From: Sciurus carolinensis
Lineage: Eukaryota; Chordata; Mammalia; Rodentia; Sciuridae
Length of the DNA: 64,000 bases
Direction: 5' to 3'
NCBI RefSeq assembly: GCF_902686445.1
Contig: NC_062221.1
Location: 38,828,575-38,892,574, forward strand
A program made the position numbers and the translations under genes. Under the pieces are notes generated by a model that saw only the letters and a list, made by a program, of their open reading frames with translations, made no database searches and was not told the origin of the DNA. Of the stretch, positions 11,455 to 22,586 are shown piece after piece; the first letter of the stretch is position 1; each line of letters begins with the position of its first letter.

Positions 11455-11789
11455 CTTACTTAAGCTACTGTATGATGAACCAGAAATTTTTATTTTTATG
11501 TATCATAAGTAACAGTCAGGAAGGGAGAGCAAGTTTTAGTCATTGTACTTCATCTACTTTTTTTTAACATATATAAATAAATAACATATAAAATATAGAT
11601 ACTTATTTAACAAACTTATTGTAGTGCCAAATTTGATATACTACTAATTCACTCTCTTTAGCACAGTCATCTCTAAGTAAAGGTAAAAACAAAAAGAAAT
11701 GAAAAAGAAGATCATTTCTTAGGTGATCTCACCTAGTCCCTAAACTCTAAACATGTCTTGTGTGAGGATTATACCTCCAAACCTGATCT
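11455..11789. other. no feature recognised
   Basis: AT-rich sequence between the CTCF-like motif and an L2-like block. I see nothing I can name. Confidence 0.35.
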
Positions 11790-12560
11790 GCCCTTTGAAC
11801 CCCAGTCACACATACGGGTCTGCCTGCTCATCTTTTCCATTTGATGCATAATGGGTATCTAATGCCTAATTCTCAATTTCACCCACAAATGTCTGCCTCC
11901 CTTAGCTGATTTAATACTCATTATTCACTTCATCCTTCAAATATGGGTCTTCTTTGTTTATTCCCTTTCAATCCTCCTAGATCGAATGCAAACACACATC
12001 TCGCCAGTTTTACCTTCACAATATATTCCCAATTCAACCAGTTTTTTCTGTCTACATGGAGCAAAATCTAAGACTGCTGCTGTTTGCTTGAACTTGTACA
12101 ATGGCTTCCTGATCAGTTCCCTTGCATCACTATGGATCTTCTCCGCCTAGAAGCCAGAGTGGTCTTCCTAAGATGAAAATCATTTCAGAGACTTTCCCTG
12201 CTTAAATCTTTTTAATGGCTTCTGAGCACATGTTGAATAAAATCCAAACTTGCCTCCATGGTCCAAAAATAATAAGGCTCTCGAATAAAATGGCCATGCC
12301 TTTTCTTCTGACCTACATTTCTGCCACACTCCACCTGGTCTCCTAAGCTCCAACTGGCTTTGCTGCTTCTTTGCTGTAAATATCCTGAACTCGCCTTCAT
12401 CGTAGAGGTTTCTGTCCTTCCCTCTGCCTGGGCTATTTTCTCCCACTTTCAACCTTCAAATTGCTTACTCTTTTAGGTCTTTCAGTTTTCTATTCAAAAT
12501 CATCTTCTTAGAGAGGCCTTTCCTGGCCATTTTAGCTAAAATAACATCCTTGTCCTGTTC
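11790..12560. repeat. L2-like LINE fossil
   Basis: C/T-rich text with landmarks common to old L2-type LINE copies: AATGGCTTCTGAGCACATG, AATAAAATCCAAACTTGCCT, CTTCTGACCTACATTTCTGC, then CTTCCCTCTGCCTGGGCTAT. The open frames at 12180-12452 on the minus strand are shadows of this composition. The family is assigned by resemblance and orientation is not decided. Confidence 0.5.
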
Positions 12561-12927
12561 TCCCACAAGCAAAAGATCTTGAACTGTTTATCTGCTCAGT
12601 AAAAGGAAGGAAGAAAGGAAGATAGGAGGTTGAATAGGAGAACCTCTATTTCTCAGTAATTGGTTTATTTACTTTTATGTGGTCAGAATTAAATTATTAT
12701 TTAAGTTAGATGACTTCTGCCAACATATAACTCTTAATTTGTTAAAAATAAATCTTATTATTTTACTAGTATGTCTAATAATTGCTTTTATTGGAAGGCA
12801 AACTTAAATTGCAAATTCTTTTTTCTTGTGTTTTTACCTTCAGCTCCAATTTACCCTACTAATACTAAAACTGAACAAATATAAAATTCTTTCTTTAATT
12901 TTCATAAGATCACAGGCAAAAGTCAAA
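12561..12927. other. no feature recognised
   Basis: A short AGGAAGG-type purine run at about 12604-12630 and otherwise AT-rich unique-looking DNA. Confidence 0.35.
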
Positions 12928-13127
12928 ATGAAATTTGAATTGTTCTTTCTTGATGGATGATTGATTGTTCTGTGACTATCTGAAGGACATTGCATTGCAT
13001 TTGTTGATAAATTTAACATCGTTCTTTTATCTGTCATGCATGAAAATTGGTAAAATCTAATAACTATAACTTTAGAAAATCAAGCATTTAGAAGATCTTT
13101 TTACATACAACAAAAAAATATTATATC
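12928..13127 (+). repeat. local direct duplication, copy 1
   Basis: Matches a second copy at about 14710-14895 in the same orientation. Shared blocks in order: GATTGATT, CATTGCATTTG, CTGTCATGCATG, ATTGGTAAAATCTAAT, TAGAAGATCTTTTTACA and ACAACAAAA. By eye the two copies are roughly 80 percent alike with small indels. The identity of the unit is unknown; it could be a dispersed repeat family. Confidence 0.7.
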
Positions 13128-13815
13128 TTGGTAAGATTAGCTTTGTTCTGTTAGAGGTGCAGTAAATAAATAGTGAATGAATCTGTAAGTCTTTCATTTG
13201 CAATTCAAATATACACATTGAATGAAATAACTGTTTTATTTAAATAAACCCAGATAGATGGAAAACAGATATAAGAACTGAATATATATGGGTAAGTTGG
13301 TAGATATATAGCTAAACAACTGCAAATGTAATAAAATTTGGTTTTACTTATTTGTTTATGTTATTGCAATCTCCCTCCAAACTAACACTTACATTGAATT
13401 AAACACCTTCTGAATGGTTACCATTTAATTTCAAAAAAAGATATATTTCCAATAAGGCACATGTCCCGCCTTCTGAGGCTCAGAACCTAGTGGGAAAACT
13501 AACAAAGTATTAGTTCAACAAAATTGCAATACAAGGACACAACAAAAGATATGTACATGCGTATACACCACACACAAAATAGGAGAGCAAGGTGGGCTAA
13601 ATTACCTCAGGCAAACAGGACTGAGTACAGTAACAGGAAACAAAATGAGACAAAAGACACGTGTTTAATTAGAAAGCTGTGATAGTTGGGCATATTGCTG
13701 GGACAGAGGAGGGATAGGAACAGTGGCAAGAAATTAGCCACAGATAATTCTTGTGGCAAGAAAATACACACACACATATATATTTTATATAGATATTTAT
13801 ATATATATTTATATA
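13128..13815. other. no gene recognised; AT-rich
   Basis: Contains a short mixed (CA)n/(TA)n run at about 13766-13815 that abuts the poly(T) of the next SINE. No coding or splice signal. Confidence 0.4.
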
Positions 13816-14057
13816 TTTTTTTTTTCTTTTTTTTTCCAGTACTGGGGACTGAACCCAGGGCCTCACCATGCTAGGTAAGCACTCTACCACTCTACCACTG
13901 AGCTACTTCCCAAGCTCTTTCTACTTTTTATTTTCATACAGGATTTTCCTAATTTGTCCGGGCCTCTCCTAATTTGTCCAGGCCTCAAACTTTTGATCCT
14001 TCTGCCTTAGCCTTCAGAGTAGCTGGGATTACAGGCATGTGACACTATACTCAGCTA
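13816..14057 (-). repeat. composite B1-ID SINE (MEN-like)
   Basis: On the minus strand the unit reads as a B1-like 7SL-derived part (CACATGCCTGTAATCCCAGC) followed by an ID part (GTAGCTCAGTGGTAGAG, then CCCTGGGTTCAGTCCCCAGT) and an A-rich tail. This B1-then-ID fusion is characteristic of squirrels. Two small tandem duplications are present: a 22-bp unit in the B1 part (13949-13993) and CTCTACCA in the ID part. Confidence 0.85.
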
Positions 14058-14063
14058 GAGATG

Positions 14064-14069
<6 letters not shown>

Positions 14070-14096
<27 letters not shown>

Positions 14097-14262
14097 GGTA
14101 CTGGGGATTTAACCCAGGGAGCTTATCCCCTAAGCCACATCTCCAGCGCATTTTATATTTAGAGACAGGATCTTGCTAAATTGCTGAGGCTGGCTTTGAT
14201 CCTTTCCCCTCAGCCTTCTGAGTTGCTGAGATTACAGGGAGCACCATGGCGCCAGGCTGAGA
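14070..14262 (-). repeat. composite B1-ID SINE (MEN-like)
   Basis: A long poly(T) (14071-14097) is the tail. Next comes the ID part (GGTACTGGGGATTTAACCCA on plus), then the B1-like part ending in CATGGCGCCAGGCTGAG. Same fusion order and strand as the neighbour at 13816-14057. Confidence 0.9.
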
Positions 14263-14404
14263 TGAGGCTCTTGATGCAGAGATTAGCCAAGTCTTAATTA
14301 AGCACATTAAGCATTGTGCTTAAACATCACCTGTGAGTAATGGGAAATCATCCAAGGGTTTGAAGCAAGGGAGTGATGCAGGTTAGAAATGTCATATAAA
14401 GATG

Positions 14405-14530
14405 TGCTTCTCAAACCTAGCTTTATACCAGTGACTTGAGGACCACCTTAACTACAGATTCTGATTCAGTATACCTGGTGGGGCCTGCATTTGTAGCAAT
14501 ATTCCAGGTGACACTTGCTGCCTGCTGGGT
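14405..14530 (+). repeat. MER5-type hAT DNA transposon fossil
   Basis: Landmarks of the non-autonomous hAT-Charlie MER5 family: GCTTCTCAAACCTAG at the start, ACAGATTCTGATTCAGTATA and GTGGGGCCTGCATTTGTAG in the middle, CAGGTGACACTTGCTGC near the end. No coding capacity. Confidence 0.7.
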
Positions 14531-14709
14531 TGTGAACACACATCAGGTAGCAACAGTTAAGGGAAATTTCCCTTGGGAGTATCCAATAGGGATAAACATG
14601 ACTCCTGGAATACCAAGGAGACTCTCGTAGCAGTTTAAGTGAGAGAAGAGGTTCCAGGCCAAAACAGTGTCAACAACTGAAGATGTTTTGGGAGCAAGAT
14701 GAAAAAAAA

Positions 14710-14895
14710 ATTTTTTTGCTTCCTTTTTTAATAGATGACTGATTGATTTGTGAATATCTAAATGACATTTCATTGCATTTGATGATAAATATAACAATCT
14801 TCTGTCATGCATGGAGATTGGTAAAATCTAATTACTATAACTTTTGGAAAGCAAGTACTTAGAAGATCTTTTTACACACAACAAAACAATATTTT
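14710..14895 (+). repeat. local direct duplication, copy 2
   Basis: Partner of 12928-13127, about 1.78 kb downstream in the same orientation. The two composite SINEs and the MER5-type element lie between the copies and are not duplicated, which suggests they inserted later or lay outside the duplicated unit. Confidence 0.7.
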
Positions 14896-16241
14896 AATGA
14901 AAAAAGTTCTGAAGCATGCAAAAAATATACTTTTTACAGTGAAACCACAACCTAATTTCTACAATCAACACTTTTATTATTTTTTAATATACTTGATTTA
15001 TATTTCTGTCTATCTGCTCACTCCTCCATCAATGCCTAGGCTTATCTTATTTTTTTTGAATACATTTCAATCAGTTGTAAACATCAGTATTTTTCTCAAT
15101 GAAAATAATGAAGTTTGATTAAAAATGTAGTAAAGGAAAGTGGATCATTCTTCAAGTTTATGATTAATGAGGAAGGATGTAAAAAGAAAAGTTTATGGGG
15201 TGGCCTTTTGTGCTGTGTTCAACAAAATAATACTGGATTGGAGATGCCAACTGCATGCATGAGTTATATAAGACACAGGTGCCATCTACAGCTCTAGTCA
15301 GATTTCACAGTTGGAGATGCAGATTAGGAATCATCAGCTGGCAGCAAAAACTGAAGAAGATGATATTGCTCAGAGACTAGGAAAGGAAGAGGCCCAGGGC
15401 AGTAACCCAATGACAATGACATTCAAGACATGTACAGAGTGAAAGGAAAAGAGAAGAGAGCAGTAAGGAATTAAAGAGGCAAAAGAAAACTGGCAGAGAG
15501 GAAGGTGATAAAAATATTTCCTTGTAAATCTTCTTTACAGTGTGGGAATATTGTGGTTTTTAAAATGCTGACATTGCTCTATATGTTTATGACACAATAT
15601 ACAATAACTCACATTGTTTTTGCACATTTATATTTAAGAATGCTGATGTTGTACCTTCAGTTGTCAGTCCCAACTGTATACTGCTGTAGCTATACAGCAG
15701 TGGGAGAGAAGAATCATTCAGAGAAGATGGCATGAAGTCATCATCTCAGTTCTCCTTAGAGAAATATAGACAATGTCCCTCGCTTTTCCTGGAGTGGGAA
15801 TGAGGACTGAGGCCCTCCATCCTTTCACAGGCTCCAAACCCATAGTATATGCTCGCCAGTTAGTGAGAGTAACTTCTGATTAACTTTGGAGAATTGAGTG
15901 AGATGAGAATCAAAAAGAATTTTTACTTTAAATTTGAGGAGGAATCTAAAAATTAAGTCTTTAAATCATTTTAAAATATCTTTATTCCATATTATGACTA
16001 TTTGAAGCAGAAAGAAAGAGAAGGGGGAAATATCAGAAAGAATCATGGATGACAGGAAGGAAAAACTGGGATGAATCAAGCAAAAGAATCAGGGGGAAAA
16101 TAGAAACTAACAAGGAAAAAGTACAGAAGTACACAGGAGGAATAAATGTGTACTTTATTGAAGACTATGCCTTGTCTAGGTTTAGCCAAACTTTTCCATC
16201 AAGGATGAGATAACATTTTTTACTTTTCTTTGTTGAGAGGA
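14896..16241. other. no gene or named repeat
   Basis: Short open frames (14897-15118, 15115-15297, 15505-15735) have no conserved-looking domain and no splice logic linking them. I regard them as chance frames. Confidence 0.4.
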
Positions 16242-16335
16242 CTCACTTTTGCTACAGTAGCATAAAAACAGCCATAGGCAATATGTAAATAAATACATAT
16301 GGCTGCATTCCAAAGAGAACTTGCTTAAAACTTTC
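16242..16335 (+). repeat. old hAT-like DNA transposon fragment
   Basis: The block GCTACAGTAGCATAAAAACA, then GCCATAGGCAATATGTAAAT, corresponds to the same blocks in the longer copy at 62683-62875. It is truncated. Assignment to a hAT-type family is tentative. Confidence 0.4.
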
Positions 16336-16699
16336 AAAAAGGAACTGAGGGTGTGCTGGATGGTACAATGCTGGCCTAAAATGCCCAAGGTCTTGGGTTT
16401 GGTTCACCGGAAGCTATCTGAATTGGCCCGTTGGCATACCTTTCTGGTCCCTGGATTAGAACAAGGATAAACAAATTAGTCAGCAACACTTTTTTTGAAA
16501 TGACTAGGTAGCATGTGTGAAGGCCACGCATGACTCTGTCACATATTCTTTTACAACCCCCTTAAAATATGAAAGCTATTCTCAACTCACACGTCCTACA
16601 GAAGTGACTGTGAGTCAGCTTTGTAGTTCTTATATACTTATAGCACTTTTAACATCAAATGTATGGGTTTTCCACCACAAGCCGTCCCCAATTACAAAC
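16336..16699. other. possible old ID-like SINE at 16345-16415
   Basis: A short stretch with GCTGGATGGTACAATGCTGG and CAAGGTCTTGGGTTTGGTTC resembles a decayed ID-type tRNA-like SINE. The rest is unassigned; the part from about 16500 may belong to the old LTR that follows. Confidence 0.3.
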
Positions 16700-17249
16700 T
16701 CTCCCAACACCAAATGGTGTCTTACAGTTCAGTTCAATCCTGACTCCATCTACCTGAGGTTAGCATCAGACACAAGGGCTAAGGGTATGGTGTCACAGGA
16801 CCACCCCACTTCAGAAGCCAACTGCAAGCCCTGGGCCTGACCGACTTGGTTACAAATTGGAGTTCCCATGACTTCCTTCTTGTGTTCAGTAATTTGCTAC
16901 AATGGCTAACAGAGCTCATGAGAACCCTTTATGTTTATCAGTTTGTAATAAAGGGCTCAAAATGGACAATCAAGTGAAGAGGTACGTAGGACAAGGTCTG
17001 GGGGAAGATGTGTGGCACTCCCAGATCCCCTTCACACGTCCCTTCCCAGCACTTGCATGCATTCACCCCCTCAGAAGCTCAGAAGCTCTCCAAACCCCAT
17101 CTTTTAGGTTTCTTTATGGGACTGTCATTAAGTAGGCTGAACTGATTAAATCATTTGTGATCAAGTTAAACTCTAGCCCTTCTCCTCTCCCTGGATGGAG
17201 GTCAGGGTTGGAGTAGAACTGAAAGTTCCCAAGATCTAGTCATGCAAGT
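16700..17249. mobile_element. old LTR-like element, left half
   Basis: Contains text known from old mammalian ERV LTRs: AATTTGCTACAATGGCTAAC, a GTTTGTAATAAAGGGCTC polyadenylation-like block, AGGTACGTAGGACAAGGTCT, and GATTAAATCATTTGTGATCA. The colinear remainder appears at 18070-18365 after a pair of MaLR LTRs, so the element is split by them. The exact family was not determined. Confidence 0.55.
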
Positions 17250-17650
17250 TCTGCTGTGACCAAAAATCCAGACAAGAAAAACTTAAATGAGGAAAAGTGT
17301 ATTTTGACTCATGGTTACAGAGGTTCAGTACATGGTTAACCAGCTCCATAGCTCTGGACACCAAGGTGAGGCAGAACATGGTCGAAGGGAGTGGCAGAGG
17401 AAAGCAGCTCAGGACATGGAAACCAAGAGACCTCCACTCTTAGGAAAAAGATAAATTATAAACCCCAAAGGCACACCACCAGTGACCTGTTTCCTCCAGT
17501 CACATCCTACCTGCCTAGTTACCACCCAGTTAAAACATATCAGTTGCTTAATCCACTGATTAGGTTACACCTCTCATAATCTGATCATTTCACATCTGAA
17601 AATCTTTGCATTGTCTCACACATGAGCTTTTGGAGAACACCTCATGCTAT
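17250..17650 (-). mobile_element. solo MaLR-like LTR, head-to-head member 1
   Basis: Antisense of the unit seen forward at 18690-19112. Landmarks on the plus strand: GTGACCAAAAATCCAGACAA, AGTGTATTTTGACTCATGG, GGTGAGGCAGAACATGG, and at the right edge GTCTCACACATGAGCTTTTG. It abuts a forward copy at 17651, with the two 5' ends facing each other. No internal retroviral genes. Confidence 0.75.
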
Positions 17651-17876
17651 GCTTTGTGTCTGTGGTGTCCCTCAAAATCTCACCTGTGAGACAATGCAAG
17701 AGGGTTCAGAGTGGAAATGATTAGGATGTGAGAGTCTTAAACTAATTAGTGAATGAATTCCTGATGGGATTAACTGAGTGGTAACTGGAGGCAGGAGGCA
17801 GGTGGGGTGTGACTGGAGGAGGTGGGGTATTGGGGGCATGACTTTGGGGGTCTATATTTGTATCTGGCAAGTGGAA

Positions 17877-17915
<39 letters not shown>

Positions 17916-18067
17916 ATCATCATGTGAGCTGTTTCCCTCTGCCCCACTCTTCTGTCATGATGTTCAGCTTCAAACCCCCAGGATTGGAGCCCTCAAATTT
18001 TTCTTTTTCTACAGTTGTTCTGGTCGGGTTTTTTAAGTCACAGCAGCAAAAAAGTTGACTAAAACTC
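17651..18067 (+). mobile_element. solo MaLR-like LTR, head-to-head member 2
   Basis: Forward copy of the same LTR family: GTGTCCCTCAAAATCTCACC, then GGTTCAGAGTGGAAATGATT, then GACTGGAGGAGGTGGGG, and the end GTCACAGCAGCAAAAAAGTT. It carries an expanded (CT)n run at about 17879-17911. It forms an inverted repeat with the preceding LTR. Confidence 0.75.
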
Positions 18068-18365
18068 TTCATATCTAAACCATAACACATGCCTTGGTCT
18101 TTCTTGTGACCAGCCTTCATCCTAAAGCTCTCTGGGGACCCCCACTATGAGTCATCTCATTAGCACACAAAAAGGTATTATCATTACCCTGGAGATTCTG
18201 GGGGTTTTAGAAGCTCCGGTATCATGAATTGGATTAAAATCCCATATTATAACAAATGATGTGCCTATTACCCCTGTCACTGAGGAAATTATAAGTGTCT
18301 TAGGATCTTTTGTGTCAAGCACTAGGGGCAGAGATCAAATACATATTTCCTATTATATCATAGTC
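18068..18365. mobile_element. old LTR-like element, right half
   Basis: Continues the element interrupted at about 17249: CCTTGGTCTTTCTTGTGACC, AGTCATCTCATTAGCACACA, and GGGGGTTTTAGAAGCTCCGG follow in the order expected of that old LTR. Colinearity with 16700-17249 is the basis. Confidence 0.5.
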
Positions 18366-18419
18366 TCATATTCTTGTTTGTTGCCTGTTTGGTGTGTTTT
18401 TACAAACCCTTCAATACTA

Positions 18420-18597
18420 CAAGTAAATAGACAAAAGATCAGTAGAGTAGAGGGAAGGGGATGGGGAGGGAGGAGAAGAGGGAAAGGGGAAGTACTGGGA
18501 CTGACTTTGAGCAAATTAAATTCCATACTTTCATAATTATGTCCAAATGAATTCTAACATTATGTATAACTACAAAAAAATCAATAAAAAAGAAAAA
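18420..18597 (+). mobile_element. short L1 3'UTR remnant
   Basis: A G/A-rich polypurine tract (18448-18492) is followed by an AT-rich block with ATGTCCAAATGAATTCTAAC and an A-rich tail with AATAAAAAAG. The arrangement matches the 3' tail of an L1. No ORF2 sequence remains. Confidence 0.45.
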
Positions 18598-18689
18598 ATA
18601 AGTCAAAGTCATTCTAGACCCATAGGTCCTAGAAAAAGTGACTGTGAGCCTCTGGGTAGTAGTTTCCCTGGACACTTGTCTAGAACTGT

Positions 18690-19112
18690 TATGGTTTAGA
18701 TGTGATGTCCCCCAAAAGCTCATGTGTGATACAATGCAAGGTTCAGAGGAGAAATGATTGGGTTGTAAGACTCTTAAACCAATCAGTGAATTAAGCTCCT
18801 GATAGGGATTAAGTGAGTGGTAACTGAAGTGGTAGGGTGTGGCTGGAAGAGGTGGGATTGGGGCATGCATGGCTTTGGGTATATTTGTATCTGGCCAGGG
18901 GACTCTCAGCTTCCAGATCAGATGTGAGTTGTTTCCCTCTGCCACACTCTTCTGCCATAATATCCTGCCTACCTCAAGCCCCCAGGAATGGAGCCAGCCT
19001 TCTGTGGACTAAGACCTCTGTAACCATGAGCCCTTTGATAAACTTTTCCTCCTCTATAATTGTGCTGGTCAGATCCTTTAGTCACAGGAGTGAAAAAGCT
19101 AAACTAAACAAG
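18690..19112 (+). mobile_element. solo MaLR-like LTR
   Basis: The most readable copy of this LTR family in the window. It starts TGTTATGGTTTAGATGTGAT, passes GTCCCCCAAAAGCTCATGTG and GGCTGGAAGAGGTGGGATT, and ends with ACTTTTCCTCCTCTATAATT, GTCACAGGAGTGAAAAAGCT and CTAAACA. The 168-codon minus-strand open frame at 18439-18945 is a shadow of this LTR and the L1 remnant. Confidence 0.8.
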
Positions 19113-19452
19113 AACATACCTTTCTTTGTTGTCTGATTAGAATTTGATGGTTGCAATTTTGCAACTCTATATCTTATAAATAAATGATACAATGGAGAAT
19201 AATTCTCCTTTGTAGATATGACATGCAATTCTTTTTATAAGAGTTTAATTGAATTGCCTCACTCACTATGGAAAAAAGCTGATTTTACCTATTTTTCCAC
19301 ATTCATTTTCCAACTCATATTCTTACCTGTTCTATGCAGTCCCCCTTGACCTAATTTTAACATCTTAGCGGTTTCCTCATAGAGCTAAAATATTTTCATA
19401 CATGCTCATTTTAAATCTGTATGAGAATCACTATTTTAACTTTAAAACTATT

Positions 19453-19633
19453 CTTGCTGGGCATGGTGCACATGCCTGTAATCCCCTCTACTTGGGAGGC
19501 TGAGGCAAGAGGATCTTGAGTTGCAGGTCAGTTTGAGCAAAATAGAAACTAGAAAGGGCTGGGGGTGTAACTCAGAGGTAGAGAAGCCCTGGGTTCAATC
19601 CCCAGTACCTAAAAACAAAACAAAAATATTATT
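19453..19633 (+). repeat. composite B1-ID SINE (MEN-like)
   Basis: A textbook forward copy. The B1-like part (GCTGGGCATGGTGCACATGC, CTTGGGAGGCTGAGGCA) is followed by the ID part (GGGGTGTAACTCAGAGGTAG, CCCTGGGTTCAATCCCCAGT) and an A-rich tail. The A-box-like and B-box-like segments of the tRNA-related part are readable. This is the clearest evidence for a squirrel genome. Confidence 0.92.
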
Positions 19634-20372
19634 CTTTGCCAGGAAAATGTTCTCTCTCTTCACACCTTCTCTCCCACTCAACCAAAAGTCTCACCTCCTC
19701 CCTGAGAAAAGTGAAACCTTAGGGAGGTAAAATCTCCTAACTTCTCTGTCACATCTACAAATGGGCCAGTATGCATACACATCCTTTTTTCTCTCTCTTT
19801 TCTTGTTCCAATGGACGAATTGTCCCTCTGGGATATCTAAGAAAAATCATTATATCTTAACTTTGGATCCATTCCCTTCTAATCTCCCCAATTTTCACTC
19901 CACCAGTTACTCGCCTCCCTTCACTGCTTCTTGTGTCTGGCTCCTTCCTAGCAGCAGCTGAAGTGTGCAGGAAGTGCACTTTATTTCCCCTCTAGAGCTC
20001 ACTGTCTTGAGAACTTTGCTTTATCTTTACTCCCTATCATCTACTCTTTACCCTCCAGTATTCTAAGTTCTGCATTAATGTCACTGCATTTGCCCTTATA
20101 GAGATCTCTAGAGGTAGTCACCTTATCTTAACGCCTTTTTCAGTTCTGACGCCTCCTGTATGTAACATGCTAGATGTTGGAAGCATTCCACCCACTCTCC
20201 TACTTTTTTGTTTCCATTTCTCTGATCATTACTAGGTTTGTTTAAGGGTTTTCTTTTTCCTCTCCTTATCTGTTAAAGGTTAGTATTTCTCAAGAGTAGA
20301 TCCAGATGTCTTTCTCTCATCTCTTCCTATTTTCTCTGTGCAATCTGATTCAGTCCTGTGCTTACCATTATC

Positions 20373-20374
<2 letters not shown>
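19634..20374. other. no gene recognised; C/T-rich
   Basis: Pyrimidine-rich on the plus strand, possibly part of an old LINE. No exon is supported. Confidence 0.35.

Positions 20375-20414
<40 letters not shown>
20375..20414. repeat. (A)n homopolymer
   Basis: About 39 consecutive A residues with no SINE or L1 body that I can recognise upstream. It may be the tail of a decayed retroposon. Confidence 0.9.
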
Positions 20415-20416
<2 letters not shown>

Positions 20417-20639
20417 ACTAACACCTCTCAAACCTGACTCTCTAATTTGCATCTGTCACTCTCCTGAGTTCCAAACCCATATTTATGGTGTATCTGCCGG
20501 AAGTTTCTGTGGATGTCCTCGAGGGTTCTTAAACCCAACACATTCTAAATCTGGATTCACTATTCACTTTCCCTCCATCATTTTAGTGCATGATACTATC
20601 ATTCTCGTAGTTGTTAATGTCAAAAATCTTATAGGTCAT

Positions 20640-21270
20640 CTTTGTTTTATTTTCTCCTCCCTGTCCAACAGATCTTATCAATGATCACTTCTAAATTCCT
20701 CTGGGCTTATCCTCTAGGTACAATTACTGAACTTCCACCACTCTCCTAGGCTGTCCCTGGCCTCTAATGTTGCTCCCTTCAATCCATTTCAACCTTGTTA
20801 ACATCCATATCATATCATAGTACTCTCTTTATTAAAACTCCTTAGTGGTGCTCACTCATGTCAAGATCAAGCTAAATTCCCTGGGATAAGACTGTGTCCC
20901 CGTTTGTCTGAGTCATATTGAGCCTTTCACTACAAGATCCTATCATGCCCCTTTTAACTCAAAGGTGTCTCAGAAGGGTCCTGATTCAGATGATCATTTA
21001 TATTGTTACTCTATCTACAAGCTCTTCATAGATTTCAGCTTGTGTCCTCAGCCTCATCACTCACTTGTTATTTTCTTTTTCACTCAAAACCCTAGCCACA
21101 CTAACTCCCAAGGCCCCAACCACAATGTTCTCTCTCACCTCCAGCTTGTGGCTTGTTCCATCATTTCTCTGCCTCCCTGACTCCTGATTAATCTCCAGGT
21201 GTCAGTTCATGAGTCAGTTCTTCCAGTAACCTGCTGTAGACCTGCTCCACCCCAATAGATTGAATGTCCC
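20640..21270. repeat. L2-like LINE fossil
   Basis: The same style of C/T-rich text as 11790-12560, with blocks in a similar order: CAACAGATCTTATCAATGAT, AAAACTCCTTAGTGGTGCT, AGATCAAGCTAAATTCCCTG. Strongly diverged and assigned by resemblance. Confidence 0.4.
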
Positions 21271-22430
21271 TTCTAAGTGATTTCATCTTGTTCTGTAGTT
21301 ATTTTTATTATAGACTTTTTAGGCTAATTAATAATTTCCTACCATTTATTTTGCTTTAACAATTTAAGTTTCTTGAAAAAAATATGACTTGTTCTTAACA
21401 GTATTTCTATTACCTAGTATAGTGCTAGAATACACAGCAGAAGTTGAAATGCCTTCTAATGAACTATGATAGTATTTTTAATCAATTTGAACATCATTTT
21501 ATTTAAATTTAGATGAGATCTCTTTATAAAAATTGATTTATCCTATGATTTAACAAGCAATGAGCCTTTAACATTTTGGTTTCATCGACCATATTTATGT
21601 TGTCAAATTTTGCCATCAGCAAATAGCCAACAATGAACCCTGTAATTCATTGATGAAAATGACTATGATTTTTTTAAAATATAATTGTGGATTTTTCTTT
21701 ATTATTTATCATAAAAATTCTTTTAACTACTTCTCTCAGAACTACCAGGCTACCCTGGAGCTTCAGGTAATTAAAATGATTTTAGAAACAGTAAAAGTAT
21801 TTGGCACCTTTTATTTATACCAGTTTAGACAGCCCACATTAAAACACAAAGCAGGTTACTAGTCTGAAGGACATTCAAAATACTGGTGTCAAAAATGTGG
21901 TCTCATTATTAGGCATTACATAAGCACTGAACAGGGATTTTACTGGAAATGACAGGTTAAATGACTTCAAAATTGAAAGTAACAAATACATAAGTTTCTA
22001 GGCATAAGTTGTTTCTTGAAGGTTGATGTGATATAGACCAACAAAACTTGAAAATTAAAACTAGAGTATAATAAAAGAAGTATACAGAATACAGTAACTT
22101 CATTACATGTCAGACATTTAGTAATCTCTCTCTTAAGAAGCAAATCCTTAGGTCTGGAAAACATAAGTATTTTAATAGGTTTTGGCAAAATAAAGTGGAA
22201 CCCTTAGCACATATCACATCATATGTTTTTGTAAATGAAAAATTTGCATTGGCATTTAGCTACCTAAAAGAAAATCTTAAGAACTTATCAGCTAGCTTAC
22301 GGGAGGCTAAATAAGATACTTGTAAGATAAAAAAAAGTTAATATTCTAAAAATCAGCAATGCTATAAAATCAAAATTGGAACAATCCTAAAAAAATTATT
22401 TTGTTTATTCCCTCCCATTTTTTTTTTTAA
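21271..22430. other. no gene recognised
   Basis: AT-rich unique-looking DNA between an L2-like fossil and the L1. The last 17 bases (22414-22430), CCA-T(11)-AA, look like the left target-site duplication of the L1 at 22431-28508. Confidence 0.4.
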
Positions 22431-22490
22431 TTTTTTTTTTATTTTATTTTTTTTACGTTTACATAGGGTAATGATGTTTATTATATTTTT

Positions 22491-22537
22491 CCCCTCCCCC
22501 CCACCCCTCCCACCCCTCCCACCCCTCCCACCCCTCT
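22491..22537 (-). repeat. C-rich/G-rich tandem tract of the L1 3'UTR
   Basis: On the plus strand an approximately 9-10 bp unit (CCCACCCCTC) repeats about four times after a C7 run. On the L1 sense strand it is a polypurine G-run tract able to form a G-quadruplex. L1 3'UTRs commonly carry such a tract. Confidence 0.85.
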
Positions 22538-22586
22538 TTTCCCTCTACACAGTCCTTCTTTCCTTCATTCTTACTGCTCTCCTTAG

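Noticed and set aside
18439..18945. 168-codon minus-strand open frame
   Set aside because: It lies over an L1 3'UTR remnant and a forward LTR. The frame is a shadow of low-stop LTR text.
19555..19615. tRNA gene
   Set aside because: The segment has A-box and B-box-like text, but it belongs to the tRNA-derived ID part of a composite SINE and is not a tRNA gene.
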